Assembly: GCF_003014735.1 (NCBI RefSeq)
Contig: NZ_PYAX01000007.1
Location: 248,001 to 312,000, forward strand
Direction: 5' to 3'
From: Saccharothrix carnea
GTDB taxonomy: Bacteria; Actinomycetota; Actinomycetes; Mycobacteriales; Pseudonocardiaceae
Length of the DNA: 64,000 bases
Within the stretch, counting starts at the first letter, position 1. Each line of letters starts with the position of its first letter. Both the position numbers and the translations under genes were made by a program. Below, in pieces: positions 22,370-32,026 of this stretch. The notes below the pieces were generated by a model. That model was not told where the DNA came from. It ran no database searches and saw only the letters and a program-made list of their open reading frames with translations.

Positions 22370-23737
22370 GTGGCTGTGCCGAAGTCGAAGCGTCGGGGGC
22401 GGAAGCGGACCAAGGTCCATCCGGGCACGATGACGCCTCGGCAATGGGGCATCGCGGCCACCGCGACGGCGGCGATGCTGGTGCCCGCGCTGCTGCACAC
22501 GGCCTCGCCGATCGACTGGACCTCCCTCGCCGACCGCGCCGGTTCCGAAGCCGTCCCGCCCGGTCCGGGTGACGTGCTCGGCACGCTCGCGCTGGACGCC
22601 CGGGGCAAGCTCGGTGCCACCGGCCGGCTGCCGGAGACCGACGACCTGAGCGCCCGCCTGCTGGCCGACGCCGACGAGCCCTCGGAGTTCGAGGACGACC
22701 TGCCCCCGTTGGAGGGCGGGTTCCTGCGCGAGGGCCAGCACGGCATCCCCGGCGTGATGCTCGACGCGTACATGCGCGCGGCGGACCGCCTGGCGCAGAC
22801 CACTCCCGGTTGCCGGCTGGACTGGCCGCTGCTGGCCAGCATCGGCCGCATCGAGTCCGGGCACGCCCGCGGCGGCCGGGTCACCGAGAACGGCACCACG
22901 GTCGACAAGATCCTGGGCCCGGTGCTCAACGGCGCGCCCGGCATGGCCGCGATCCGCGACACCGATGGCGGCCGGTTCGACGACGACCGCTCGTGGGACC
23001 GGGCCGTGGGCCCGATGCAGTTCATCCCCTCCACCTGGGCCGGTTACGCGGCGGACGGCAACGCGGACGGCGAGAAGAACCCGAACAACATCTACGACGC
23101 CACGATCGGCGCGGGCAACTACCTGTGCGCGCACGGTTCGGACCTGGGCGACCCGGTCCAGCGCGCCCGTTCGGTGTTCCGCTACAACCATTCCAACGAG
23201 TACGTGGCCACGGTGCTGTACTGGGCGGACGTGTACGCCAACGGCGTGCCGGTGCTGCCGGACCTGGTCGGCTCGGACGACGACTTCGGGCAGAACGCGG
23301 GCAACGGCACCACGCCGGGCAACAGCAACGCCTCGCCGCCCGGCAGCACGACCCCGCCGTCCTCCGGCACGTCCAACCCGCCGACCACCACGACCACCAC
23401 GACGACGACCCGGCCGCCCGGGGTGACGGTCACGGTGACGTTCCCGCCGGGGTCGACGGTGCCGACCACCACGACGACGTGCCCCACGTGGCCGACCGGG
23501 ACGACGACCAGCACGACCACGACGACGCCCACCACGACGCCGTCGATCCCGCCCGGCTGCCCCACGCCGACGACCACCACCACGACCACGACGACGACGA
23601 CGACCGAGGCGACCACGCCGCCCGTCGCGACGACCTCGGCCGACACGGTGCCCGGCAGCACGTCGAGCGGCACGTCCTCGACCGGTTCGGGTTCGTCCGC
23701 ACCGCCGTCGATCACGTCGTCCATGCAGGCCACCTGA
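22370..23737 (+). CDS. Lytic transglycosylase with long Thr/Pro-rich tail
   Basis: A 455-residue exported protein. A basic N-terminus (SKRRGRKRTK) and a hydrophobic segment near residues 25-42 lead to an MltB-type transglycosylase domain. The catalytic Glu is in GRIESGHARG; WDRAVGPMQFIPSTWAGYA and NIYDATIGAGNYLC follow. The last ~150 residues are Thr/Pro/Ser repeats encoded by ACGACGACCACC-type runs, probably a wall-spanning or glycosylated stalk. It is a paralogue of the 14246 gene but lacks its short linker form. Inserted between DUF501 and ppx. Confidence 0.88.
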   Translation: MAVPKSKRRGRKRTKVHPGTMTPRQWGIAATATAAMLVPALLHTASPIDWTSLADRAGSEAVPPGPGDVLGTLALDARGKLGATGRLPETDDLSARLLADADEPSEFEDDLPPLEGGFLREGQHGIPGVMLDAYMRAADRLAQTTPGCRLDWPLLASIGRIESGHARGGRVTENGTTVDKILGPVLNGAPGMAAIRDTDGGRFDDDRSWDRAVGPMQFIPSTWAGYAADGNADGEKNPNNIYDATIGAGNYLCAHGSDLGDPVQRARSVFRYNHSNEYVATVLYWADVYANGVPVLPDLVGSDDDFGQNAGNGTTPGNSNASPPGSTTPPSSGTSNPPTTTTTTTTTRPPGVTVTVTFPPGSTVPTTTTTCPTWPTGTTTSTTTTTPTTTPSIPPGCPTPTTTTTTTTTTTTEATTPPVATTSADTVPGSTSSGTSSTGSGSSAPPSITSSMQAT

Positions 23738-23848
23738 GCCGGCCCGCTTGAGAGCCGGAGGACGGCGACTCCCCACCGGAGTCCGGCCACCGGCCCCGGC
23801 ACCACTACCCTGCGGTGAGCACCACTCACCAGCGGAAGGACGTCGGGT

Positions 23849-24799
23849 ATGGCGCGCGTGGCCGCGATCGACTGCGGGACCAACTCGATCCGCCTGCTGG
23901 TGGCCGACGTGACCACTTCGGACGGTGGGGAGCGGTGGTTGCGGGACGTGCACCGGGAGATGAGGGTCGTCCGGCTCGGCCAGGGCGTCGACGCCACCGG
24001 TGAGCTGCACCCCGACGCCATCGCGCGCACCCGTGCCGCCCTCGTCGACTACACGGACATCTTGCGCCGCAAGGGAACCGAGCGCGTCCGCATGGTCGCC
24101 ACCTCCGCCACCCGGGACGCCGCCAACAAGGCCGCCTTCTTCGACATGACCCGCGAGGTGCTCGGCGTCGAGGCCGAGGTCATCACCGGTGACGAGGAAG
24201 CCCGCCTCTCGTTCACCGGTGCCGTGTCCGACCTGGACGCCGACGAGGGCCCGTTCCTCGTCTCCGACATCGGCGGTGGGTCGACGGAATTGGTCCTGGG
24301 CACGTGGGACGGCGTGCACGGCGAGGTGGAGGCCGCCCGGTCGGTCGACATCGGCTGCGTGCGGCTCACCGAGCGCTGCCTGCGCGACGACCCGCCGACC
24401 GAGGCGCAGGTCGAGCAGGCCGTCCGCGTCACCCGGGACGTCCTCGCCGAGGCGTTCGCGGCCGTGCCGACCGCCGGCGCCAAGACGTGGATCGGCGTGG
24501 CCGGCACCGTCACGACGCTCGTCGCCCTGGCCGAGGAACTGCCGCGCTACGACCCGCGGGAGATCCACCTCGCCCGCCTGAGCCTGGACCGGATCCGCGA
24601 GGTCACCGCCAAGCTGCTCACCATGGGTCACGACGAGCGCGCGGCCCTCGGCCCGATGCACCCCGGCCGGGTGGACGTGATCTGCGGCGGCGCGCTGGTC
24701 GTCCGCACGCTGGCCGACCACCTGGAGACCCAGGGCGTCACCGAACTCGTGGCCAGCGAGCACGACATCCTCGACGGCATCGCGTTCGCGCTGGTCTGA
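23849..24799 (+). CDS. ppx: Ppx/GppA-family exopolyphosphatase
   Basis: A 316-residue actin/hsp70-fold phosphatase acting on polyphosphate or pppGpp. The N-terminal AAIDCGTNSIRLLV, the phosphate loop SDIGGGSTEL near residue 144 and GVAGTVTTL near 218 are the family motifs. Length fits the short actinobacterial Ppx2 type without the C-terminal HD domain. The eno-ftsB-DUF501-ppx order matches M. tuberculosis Rv1023-Rv1026. Confidence 0.93.
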   Translation: MARVAAIDCGTNSIRLLVADVTTSDGGERWLRDVHREMRVVRLGQGVDATGELHPDAIARTRAALVDYTDILRRKGTERVRMVATSATRDAANKAAFFDMTREVLGVEAEVITGDEEARLSFTGAVSDLDADEGPFLVSDIGGGSTELVLGTWDGVHGEVEAARSVDIGCVRLTERCLRDDPPTEAQVEQAVRVTRDVLAEAFAAVPTAGAKTWIGVAGTVTTLVALAEELPRYDPREIHLARLSLDRIREVTAKLLTMGHDERAALGPMHPGRVDVICGGALVVRTLADHLETQGVTELVASEHDILDGIAFALV

Positions 24800-24955
24800 G
24801 GGCCGCAACGGTCGATTCCTGTCAACTGGGATTGATCGTGACCAGGTCGTAACGCCCTCACCCGTGTGGCCTCCGTCACGCGGCCCCTAGGTTCACTCTC
24901 ACGCTGTGAAAGCGGTCGACTCTGCTCGGTCACGCCCGATCAGGTGGGAGGACCC

Positions 24956-26578
24956 ATGTCCCGTGCACGATTAGTCCCCGCAGCCGTGGCGGTCGCCTTG
25001 GCGGCCACCGCCTGCGGCTCGGCGGACACCCCGACCGGCTCCGACACCGACGCCGGCATCACGATCTTCAACACCGAGCCGGAGAACCCGCTCGTCCCGG
25101 GCAACACCACCGAGGTCGGCGGCAGCCGCGTCCTCGACCCCCTGTTCACCGGCCTGGTCGAGTACCGCGCGCAGGACGCGCAGCCGGTCAACGCCATGGC
25201 CGAGTCGATCGAGACGACCGACTCCAAGGTCTTCACCGTCACGATCAAGAAGGACTGGCTGTTCCACGACGGCACGCCGGTCACCGCGAAGAGCTTCGTG
25301 GACGCCTGGAACTGGACCGCCTACGGGCCCAACGCCACCCAGGGCGCCAGCTTCTTCTCCCAGATCGAAGGCTTCGACGCGGTCCACCCGAAGGACCCCG
25401 ATGGCGCCGACGGCCCCCAGGAACCGCCCGCGCCGACCGCCGAGACCCTGTCCGGCCTCGAAGTCGTGGACGACCACACGTTCACCATCACGCTGTCCGA
25501 GCCGTTCGCCGTGTTCCCGGTGACCATCGGCTACGAGGTCTTCTCCCCGCTGCCCGAGGCGTTCTTCGCCGACCGCGCCGCCTTCGAGGCCAACCCGATC
25601 GGCAACGGCCCGTTCAAGTACGTCTCGCGCACGGTCGGCACCGACATCAAGCTGACCCGCAACGACGACTACAAGGGCAACGACAAGCCGAAGTTCAAAG
25701 ACCTGACGCTGAAGGTCTACCAGAGCCGTGAGTCGGCCTACGCCGATTTGGTGGCGAACAACCTGGACTTCATGGAGGAACTGCCGCCCAACGCGCTGGC
25801 GGGCAGGCAGTACGAGACCGACCTCGGCGACCGCGTCGTCCAGCGCGAGACGCTGAACAACCAGACCATCGCGTTCCCGTTCTACCTCGAGCCCTACGAC
25901 AACGTGGACCTGCGGCGCGCGATCTCCATGGCGATCAACCGCGACGAGATCACCGAGCGGATCTTCGAGGGCACCCGCAAGCCCGCGGACGGCTGGGTGC
26001 ACCCGCTGATGAAGGGCTACCGGCCGGGCCAGTGCGGCGAGTACTGCACGTACAACCCGGAGAAGGCCAAGGAGGCGCTGGCCAAGTCCGGCTACACCGG
26101 GGAGATCGTGCTGCTCTCCAACACCGACGGCGGGCACCAGGAGTGGGCCGAGGCGGTGGTCAACAGCATCAAGAACACCCTCGGCGTGGAGGCCCGGTTC
26201 GTGCCGTCGACCAGCTTCGGCGAGTTCCGGCAGAAGGTGAACGCGCACGAGATGACCGGCATGTACCGGGCCGGCTGGGTCGCCGACTACCCGTCGATCG
26301 AGAACTGGCTCACGCCGATCTTCCGCACCGGCGCGTCGTCCAACGACGGGCTGTACTCCAACCCGGCGTTCGACGCGAAGCTCGCCGAGGCCGACCGGGC
26401 GACCAGCGAGGACGAGGCGATCGAGCTGTACCTCGAAGCCGAGCGCATGTTGGCCAACGACCTGCCGTCCGTCCCGCTGTGGACGCAGAACACCATCGGC
26501 GGCCGGTCCGACCGGCTGAAGGTGGCCAACCTCGACCCGTTCCGCGTGCTCGACCTCTACACGGTGGAAGTGGCCTAG
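24956..26578 (+). CDS. Oligopeptide ABC transporter substrate-binding lipoprotein
   Basis: A 540-residue family 5 solute-binding lipoprotein: signal peptide with lipobox ATAC, then LFHDGTPVTAKSFVDAWNW, NPIGNGPFKYVS, DLRRAISMAINRDEI and GWVADYPSIENWL, typical of peptide binders (DppA/OppA). It captures peptides outside the membrane for the two permeases and two ATPases downstream. Residue 6 is encoded by TTA (24971-24973), which in streptomycetes makes translation depend on the rare bldA tRNA. Peptide importers (BldK) affect development there, so developmental control is a reasonable inference. Confidence 0.93.
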   Translation: MSRARLVPAAVAVALAATACGSADTPTGSDTDAGITIFNTEPENPLVPGNTTEVGGSRVLDPLFTGLVEYRAQDAQPVNAMAESIETTDSKVFTVTIKKDWLFHDGTPVTAKSFVDAWNWTAYGPNATQGASFFSQIEGFDAVHPKDPDGADGPQEPPAPTAETLSGLEVVDDHTFTITLSEPFAVFPVTIGYEVFSPLPEAFFADRAAFEANPIGNGPFKYVSRTVGTDIKLTRNDDYKGNDKPKFKDLTLKVYQSRESAYADLVANNLDFMEELPPNALAGRQYETDLGDRVVQRETLNNQTIAFPFYLEPYDNVDLRRAISMAINRDEITERIFEGTRKPADGWVHPLMKGYRPGQCGEYCTYNPEKAKEALAKSGYTGEIVLLSNTDGGHQEWAEAVVNSIKNTLGVEARFVPSTSFGEFRQKVNAHEMTGMYRAGWVADYPSIENWLTPIFRTGASSNDGLYSNPAFDAKLAEADRATSEDEAIELYLEAERMLANDLPSVPLWTQNTIGGRSDRLKVANLDPFRVLDLYTVEVA

Positions 26579-26643
26579 TACCGCGGCACTTCGGGCCGGT
26601 CCGGGCGATCCCCGGGCCGGCCCCGACCGAGGGGAGTGCGGAG

Positions 26644-27567
26644 TTGGGGCAGTACGTGCTGCGCAGGTTGCTGCAGATGGTGCCGGTGTTCGTGGGCACC
26701 ACGTTCCTGATCTACGTGCTGGTGTGGGCGGTACCGGGCGACCCGTTCGAGGGCAAGTGCGGTGAACGCGACTGCCCCGCCTCGTACGTGGCGATGATGC
26801 GGGAGCGGTTCAACCTGGACGACCCGCTGCTGCTGCAGTACTGGAAGTACCTGGTGAACCTGGTCCAGGGCGACTTCGGCGTCACGTCGTCCGGCGTGCA
26901 GGTGGTGGACCGGATCGCCGCGGCGTTCCCGGTGACGTTGAAGCTGGCGCTGGTGGCGCTGCTGGTCGAGGCCGTCATCGGCATCACCGCGGGCGTCGTG
27001 TCCGGCCTGCGCAACCGCGGGTTCCTGGACAGCCTGGTGCTGGTGTCGACGCTGTTCCTGATCTCCATCCCGGTGTTCGTCACCGGGTACGTGGTGCAGC
27101 TGGTGTTCGGGCTGCAGCTCGGGTGGATCGCGCCGACGGTCACCTCGCCGACGTTCGGCAACCTGGTCGTGCCCGGGTTCGTGCTGGCCAGCCTGTCGAT
27201 GGCCTACGTCGCCCGGCTGTCGCGCGCGAGCATCGCGGAGAACCGCCGGGCGGACTACGTGCGCACGGCGTTGGCCAAGGGACTGCCGACGCGGCGGATC
27301 GTGGGCGTGCACCTGCTGCGCAACTCGCTGATCCCGGTGATCACGTTCCTGGGCACCGACCTGGGCGCGTTCCTGGGCGGCGCGATCGTCACCGAGGGCA
27401 TCTTCAACGTGCCCGGTGTCGGAGGCCTGGTGTTCCGCTCGATCCTGACCAAGGACGGCGCGATGGTGACCGGCGTGGTCACCGTGCTGGTCCTGGTGTA
27501 CCTGCTGATGACCTTGCTGGTGGACCTGCTCTACGCGGTCTTGGACCCGAGGATCCGCTATGACTGA
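26644..27567 (+). CDS. Oligopeptide ABC transporter permease, DppB-like
   Basis: A 307-residue permease with six predicted membrane helices. N-terminal VLRRLLQMVPVFVGTTFLIY and the EAA loop ENRRADYVRTALAKGLPTRRI, which contacts the ATPases, are typical of DppB/OppB. Start: TTG 26644 lies 7 bases after GAGGGGAG and gives the usual MGQYVLRRLL start; the nearby GTG 26636 is out of frame. The 3' end overlaps the next permease gene by 8 bases. Confidence 0.92.
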   Translation: MGQYVLRRLLQMVPVFVGTTFLIYVLVWAVPGDPFEGKCGERDCPASYVAMMRERFNLDDPLLLQYWKYLVNLVQGDFGVTSSGVQVVDRIAAAFPVTLKLALVALLVEAVIGITAGVVSGLRNRGFLDSLVLVSTLFLISIPVFVTGYVVQLVFGLQLGWIAPTVTSPTFGNLVVPGFVLASLSMAYVARLSRASIAENRRADYVRTALAKGLPTRRIVGVHLLRNSLIPVITFLGTDLGAFLGGAIVTEGIFNVPGVGGLVFRSILTKDGAMVTGVVTVLVLVYLLMTLLVDLLYAVLDPRIRYD

Positions 27568-28459
27568 CCAAGTGGCCGCACTCGTCGCCGAACGGCCGCG
27601 CGGGCTGTTCGGGGACGCCTGGCACGCGTTGCGGCGCCGACCGCTGTTCTGGGTCTCGGTGTCGTTGATCCTGCTCGTGCTGCTGATGGCGGCGTTCCCG
27701 GGGCTGTTCTCCTCCGGCGACCCGAACGCGGCGGACCTGTCCCGGTCGCGGGGCGCGCCGTCGTCGGCCGCCTGGTTCGGGTACGACAACCAGGGCTACG
27801 ACATCTACACGCGGGTCGTCCACGGCGCACGGGCGTCGATCGTGGTCGGGCTGCTGGCCACGGCGGGCGTGGTGCTGGTCGGGGCCACGATCGGGATGCT
27901 GGCCGGGTTCTACGGCGGGTGGCTGGACGCGGTGGTGTCGCGGATCGCGGACGTGTTCGTGGGCGTGCCGTTCGTGCTGGGCGCGATCGTCATCCTGACC
28001 ACGTTGAACGCGGGCGGTGACGCGGGGCCGGTGCGGATCGTGGCGCAGGTGGTGCTGTCGATCTCGGTGCTGTCGTGGCCGGTGGCGATGCGGATCATGC
28101 GGTCCACCGCGATCGCGGCCAAGCAGCAGGACTACGTGAAGGCGGCGCGGGCGCTGGGCGCGTCGTCGGGGCGGATCATCGGCAAGCACATGCTGCCCAA
28201 CTGCGTCGCGCCCGTGCTCGTCTACTCGACGATCGCGCTGGGTGCGTTCATCGGCGCCGAGGCGACCCTGTCCTACCTCGGGATCGGGCTGCGGCAGCCG
28301 GTCGTGTCCTGGGGCGTGATGATCAACAGCGCCAAGGACTACCTGCGCGTCGCGCCGCACGCGCTGCTGTTCCCGGCGGGCTTCCTGACCGCGACCGTGC
28401 TGGCGTTCGTGATGCTGGGCGACGCGGTGCGCGAGGCCCTCGACCCGAAGCTCCGCTGA
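27560..28459 (+). CDS. Oligopeptide ABC transporter permease, DppC-like
   Basis: A 299-residue second permease. It has the DppC/OppC N-terminal helix (PLFWVSVSLILLVLLMAAFP), FGYDNQGYDIYTRVVHGARAS and the EAA loop KQQDYVKAARALGASSGRII followed by HMLPNC. Forms the heterodimeric channel with the preceding gene product, with which it overlaps. Confidence 0.93.
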   Translation: MTDQVAALVAERPRGLFGDAWHALRRRPLFWVSVSLILLVLLMAAFPGLFSSGDPNAADLSRSRGAPSSAAWFGYDNQGYDIYTRVVHGARASIVVGLLATAGVVLVGATIGMLAGFYGGWLDAVVSRIADVFVGVPFVLGAIVILTTLNAGGDAGPVRIVAQVVLSISVLSWPVAMRIMRSTAIAAKQQDYVKAARALGASSGRIIGKHMLPNCVAPVLVYSTIALGAFIGAEATLSYLGIGLRQPVVSWGVMINSAKDYLRVAPHALLFPAGFLTATVLAFVMLGDAVREALDPKLR

Positions 28460-28466
28460 GGAAGGG

Positions 28467-29459
28467 GTGACCGTGCTGGAGGTCGAGGACCTGCACGTGG
28501 AGTTCCGCACCCGGGACGGGGTGGCGCGCGTGCTCAACGGCGTGAGCTACCACGTGTCGGCGGGGGAGACGCTGGCCGTGCTCGGCGAGTCCGGGTCGGG
28601 CAAGAGCGTCACCGCGCAGGCGATCATGGGGATCCTGGACACGCCGCCCGCGCACGTGACGCGGGGTTCGGTGCGGTTCCACGGCGAGGAGCTGCTGACG
28701 GCGTCGCCCGAACGGCGGCGCGCGGTCCGCGCCGAGGGCGTGGCGATGATCTTCCAGGACGCGCTGTCGGCGCTGAACCCCGTGTTCACGGTCGGGTTCC
28801 AGATCGAGGAGCAGCTGCGGCTGCGGCGCGGGATGAGCCGGGCGCAGGCGCGGGCGCGCGCGGTCGAGCTGCTGGACCTGGTGCGGATACCGGCGGCCCG
28901 GCAACGGGTCCGCGAGTACCCGCACCAGTTCTCCGGCGGGATGCGGCAGCGGGCGATGATCGCGATGGCGTTGGCGCTCGACCCCGAGGTGCTGATCGCG
29001 GACGAGCCGACGACGGCGCTGGACGTGACCGTGCAGGCGCAGATCATGGACCTGCTCGCGGAGATCCAGCGCGAGCGGCGGATGGGGCTGGTCCTGATCA
29101 CGCACGACCTCGGGGTGGTCGCCGAGGTGGCCGACCGGATCGTGGTGATGTACGCGGGGCGGATCGTGGAGCAGGCCGACGCGGTGTCGCTGTTCCGCGC
29201 GCCCGGCCACCCGTACACGGCGGCGCTGATGCGCTCGCTGCCGCGGTTGGACTCGAAGGGCACCGCGCTGGAGACGATCCGCGGGCTGCCGCCCAGCCTG
29301 CTGCGCATCCCGCCCGGCTGCCCGTTCCACCCCCGGTGCCCGCGGGCGCAGGGCGTGTGCGTGACGCACGTGCCGCCGGACGTGCGGCTGGGGCTCGGGC
29401 GGACCAGCGCGTGCCACTTCGCGGAGGGTGTCGTCGGTGGAGGGGGCGTCGGTGGCTGA
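28467..29459 (+). CDS. Peptide ABC transporter ATPase, DppD-like
   Basis: A 330-residue ATPase: Walker [14 protein letters not shown] signature [16 protein letters not shown], Walker [15 protein letters not shown]-loop THDLGVV. The C-terminal oligopeptide/dipeptide transporter extension CPFHPRCP...C carries cysteines that ligate an iron-sulfur cluster or zinc in characterised members. GTG 28467 follows AGGAAGGGG. Overlaps the partner ATPase gene by 8 bases. Confidence 0.94.
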   Translation: MTVLEVEDLHVEFRTRDGVARVLNGVSYHVSAGETLAVLGESGSGKSVTAQAIMGILDTPPAHVTRGSVRFHGEELLTASPERRRAVRAEGVAMIFQDALSALNPVFTVGFQIEEQLRLRRGMSRAQARARAVELLDLVRIPAARQRVREYPHQFSGGMRQRAMIAMALALDPEVLIADEPTTALDVTVQAQIMDLLAEIQRERRMGLVLITHDLGVVAEVADRIVVMYAGRIVEQADAVSLFRAPGHPYTAALMRSLPRLDSKGTALETIRGLPPSLLRIPPGCPFHPRCPRAQGVCVTHVPPDVRLGLGRTSACHFAEGVVGGGGVGG

Positions 29460-30447
29460 GCTGTTGGAGGTGCGCGACCTGGTGAAGCACTTCCCGGTGA
29501 CGCGCGGGGTGGCGTTCCGGCGGACCGTGGGGCACGTGCGCGCGGTGGACGGCGTGTCGTTCTCGTTGCGGGCGGGGGAGACGCTGGGTGTGGTCGGCGA
29601 GTCGGGGTGCGGCAAGTCGACGTTGGCCCAGGTGCTGATGCGGCTGGAGCCGCCGACGTCGGGGACGGCGCTGTTCGAGGGCGAGCCGATGTTCTCCTTG
29701 CGCGGCGCGGCGTTGCGGCGGTGGCGGCGCGACATGCAGATCGTGCTGCAGGACCCGTACACGTCGCTGAACCCGCGGATGACCGTGGGCGACATCGTCG
29801 GCGAGCCGTTCGAGATCCACCCGGAGGTCGCGCCGCGCGGGTCGCGGGCCGGGCGGGTGCGCGAGCTGCTGGACGTCGTCGGGCTGAACCCGGAGCACCT
29901 CAACCGGTACCCGCACCAGTTCTCCGGCGGGCAGCGGCAGCGGATCGGGATCGCGCGGGCGTTGGCGTTGCGGCCCAAGGTGATCGTGTGCGACGAGCCG
30001 GTGTCCGCGTTGGACGTGTCGATCCAGGCGCAGGTGATGAACCTGCTGGCCGAGCTGCAAGGTGAGTTCGGGCTGGCCTACATCTTCATCGCGCACGACC
30101 TGTCGGTGGTGCGGCACCTGTCCGACCGGGTGGCCGTGATGTACCTCGGCAAGATCGTCGAGATCGGCACGGAGGAGGAGATCTACCGGCACCCCACGCA
30201 CCCGTACACGCAGGCGCTGCTGTCCGCCGTGCCGGTGGCGGACCCGGCCCTGCGGGGACGCCGCGACGTGATCCGCCTGACCGGGGACGTGCCGTCACCG
30301 GTGGACCCGCCCTCCGGCTGCCGGTTCCGCACGAGGTGCTGGAAGGCGCGGGACGTGTGCGCCACCGACGAACCCGCCCTGGTGACCCGCGTCGGCAACC
30401 ACCCGAGCGCCTGCCACTTCGCCGAGGAACGTCACGTCGTGCCGTGA
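29452..30447 (+). CDS. Peptide ABC transporter ATPase, DppF-like
   Basis: A 331-residue second ATPase: Walker [11 protein letters not shown], signature [16 protein letters not shown], Walker [15 protein letters not shown]-loop AHDLSVV, and the C-terminal CRFRTRCW...C extension. GTG 29452 is preferred over GTG 29428 and 29437 because GGAGGGGG lies 5-6 bases upstream. Last gene of the five-gene importer; a hairpin follows. Confidence 0.93.
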   Translation: MAELLEVRDLVKHFPVTRGVAFRRTVGHVRAVDGVSFSLRAGETLGVVGESGCGKSTLAQVLMRLEPPTSGTALFEGEPMFSLRGAALRRWRRDMQIVLQDPYTSLNPRMTVGDIVGEPFEIHPEVAPRGSRAGRVRELLDVVGLNPEHLNRYPHQFSGGQRQRIGIARALALRPKVIVCDEPVSALDVSIQAQVMNLLAELQGEFGLAYIFIAHDLSVVRHLSDRVAVMYLGKIVEIGTEEEIYRHPTHPYTQALLSAVPVADPALRGRRDVIRLTGDVPSPVDPPSGCRFRTRCWKARDVCATDEPALVTRVGNHPSACHFAEERHVVP

Positions 30448-30456
30448 TGCGGCGAA

Positions 30457-30486
30457 GGTCCCGGCGGCAACGCGTGCACCGGGACC
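30457..30486. terminator. Hairpin between convergent dpp and S10 genes
   Basis: GGTCCCGG (30457-30464) pairs with CCGGGACC (30479-30486). It lies between two convergent stop codons, so it may serve both strands. Confidence 0.6.
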
Positions 30487-30514
30487 CTCGTGTCCCACAT
30501 CCGTCCCACGCGGC

Positions 30515-31996
30515 TCAGCGGTTCGAGGCCGATTCCACAAATGCCGCGAGGTCTTTCGACTGCTGCAACCGGCTCGGTTCGTGCACGTACATCATGTGCC
30601 CCGCCGGGTAGTACGCGGCTTCGATGTTGGCGTGCAGCTCGTCCGGGATCTGCAGGTGCGCCACCACGTGCTCGGCCGCGTAGTACGGCGTCGCGCCGTC
30701 CAGGTAGCCGTAGGCGATGTGCACCTTCAGGTGCGGGTTCGCGCGCATCGCCGACGACAGCTTGTTCGCCACCGTCACGTGAGTGCCCTCGAACTCCTTG
30801 TACGACCAAGGCCGCACGTTCATCGTCAGGATCTCGTACGGCAGGTCGTTCTCGTACTCCAGCTCCGCCCGCACGTAGTGGTTCAACGCCGCCGTGTACG
30901 GGCCGAGGATCGCCGAGTACGACGGGTCCTCGCTGAAGTGCTCGCGGCCGTAGTCCGCGTCCGCGCCGGTGAACCGCGAGTCCAGCCGGCCGACGACCTT
31001 GCGCTCGGAGCGCAGCAGCTCGGTGAAGAACCGCACGTGCTCGATCCGCAGGTTCACCCGGTCCACGTAGTCCTCGCCGAGCCCGGTCAGCCCGGCCAGC
31101 CGCGCCACCGCCGCCGCACGCTCCTCAGTGGACAGCCGGTTGCCGCGCGCCAGCGCCCACGGGTAGTCGCGGGACGCGAAGTCCTCCGCGTCGGCCAGCA
31201 CGTCCTCCAGCGACCGGTCGCCGTGCAGCCCGTGGTAGTGCGCGATCGCCGCGTACGTCGGCAGGAACAGCGTGTGCGGCAGGTCGTTGCCCTCGCTGAA
31301 GTCCAGCGTCGCGAAGTCCAGCACGGACGAGATCAGCATCAGCCCGTTGAGGTACATGCCGTACCGCGACTGCAGGTAGTCGGCCAGCCCGGCGGCGCGC
31401 GTGGTCCCGTACGACTCGCCGGCCAGGAACTTCGGCGACATCCACCGCCCGTTGCGCGAGGTCCACAGCCGGATCACCTCGCCGACCGACTCCAGGTCGC
31501 CCTGGAAACCGTGGTACTGGCCGGGCTTCTCGCCCTTCACCGCCCGCGAGTAGCCCGTCGACACGGGGTCGATGAACACCAGGTCACTGTGCGTGAGCAG
31601 CGTCTCGGCGTTGTCGACCAGGTCGTACGGCGGTGGCGTGAGCGCGCCGACGTCACCGGAGACGACCCGGCGCGGTCCGAGCAGGCCCAGGTGCAGCCAC
31701 ACGCTGGACGAGCCGGGACCGCCGTTGAACGCGAACGTCACCGGCCGCTTCGCCGGGTCCGCGCCGTCCAACGTGTACGCGGTGACGAAGACCTCGGCCT
31801 TCGGCAGGTGCCCGTCGAACTTGCCCTCGGTCAGCACCTCCTGGCGCAGCACCACCCGACCGGTGGTCGTGGTGTAGTTCAGCTTGCGCCGCTTGACGGT
31901 GATGCTGTGCTGGGTGGTGACGAGGTCGTCGACCGGGAGGTCCTGCTCGTCGCCGTTGTCCTTGCCGGCCTGCTCGTCGCCGTTCTTGTCGGTCAT
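30515..31996 (-). CDS. S10 family serine carboxypeptidase-like peptidase
   Basis: A 493-residue alpha/beta-hydrolase-fold peptidase of the S10 family. FNGGPGSSSVWLHLGLLGP forms the oxyanion site, GESYGTTRAAG holds the nucleophile (near residue 194), YGYLDGATPYY the Asp (~431) and YYPAGHMMYVHEP the His (~466). No signal peptide is seen: the N-terminus is acidic and polar. It is probably cytoplasmic, unlike fungal S10 enzymes. It removes C-terminal residues from peptides and could process those imported by the adjacent transporter (inference). Divergent from the glycosylase gene, 30 bp apart. Confidence 0.9.
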   Translation of the reverse strand: MTDKNGDEQAGKDNGDEQDLPVDDLVTTQHSITVKRRKLNYTTTTGRVVLRQEVLTEGKFDGHLPKAEVFVTAYTLDGADPAKRPVTFAFNGGPGSSSVWLHLGLLGPRRVVSGDVGALTPPPYDLVDNAETLLTHSDLVFIDPVSTGYSRAVKGEKPGQYHGFQGDLESVGEVIRLWTSRNGRWMSPKFLAGESYGTTRAAGLADYLQSRYGMYLNGLMLISSVLDFATLDFSEGNDLPHTLFLPTYAAIAHYHGLHGDRSLEDVLADAEDFASRDYPWALARGNRLSTEERAAAVARLAGLTGLGEDYVDRVNLRIEHVRFFTELLRSERKVVGRLDSRFTGADADYGREHFSEDPSYSAILGPYTAALNHYVRAELEYENDLPYEILTMNVRPWSYKEFEGTHVTVANKLSSAMRANPHLKVHIAYGYLDGATPYYAAEHVVAHLQIPDELHANIEAAYYPAGHMMYVHEPSRLQQSKDLAAFVESASNR

Positions 31997-32026
31997 GGTC
32001 GAACTCTACGATCGGAGTCGTCGTCA

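Noticed and set aside
23380-23640. GACGACCACC-rich runs as a CRISPR-like or microsatellite array
   Set aside because: They are in frame and encode the Thr/Pro tail of the transglycosylase; there is no repeat-spacer alternation.
30581-32026. Upstream extension of the glycosylase ORF (718 codons in total)
   Set aside because: The extension is antisense to the S10 peptidase gene and has no homology; the glycosylase begins near 32027.
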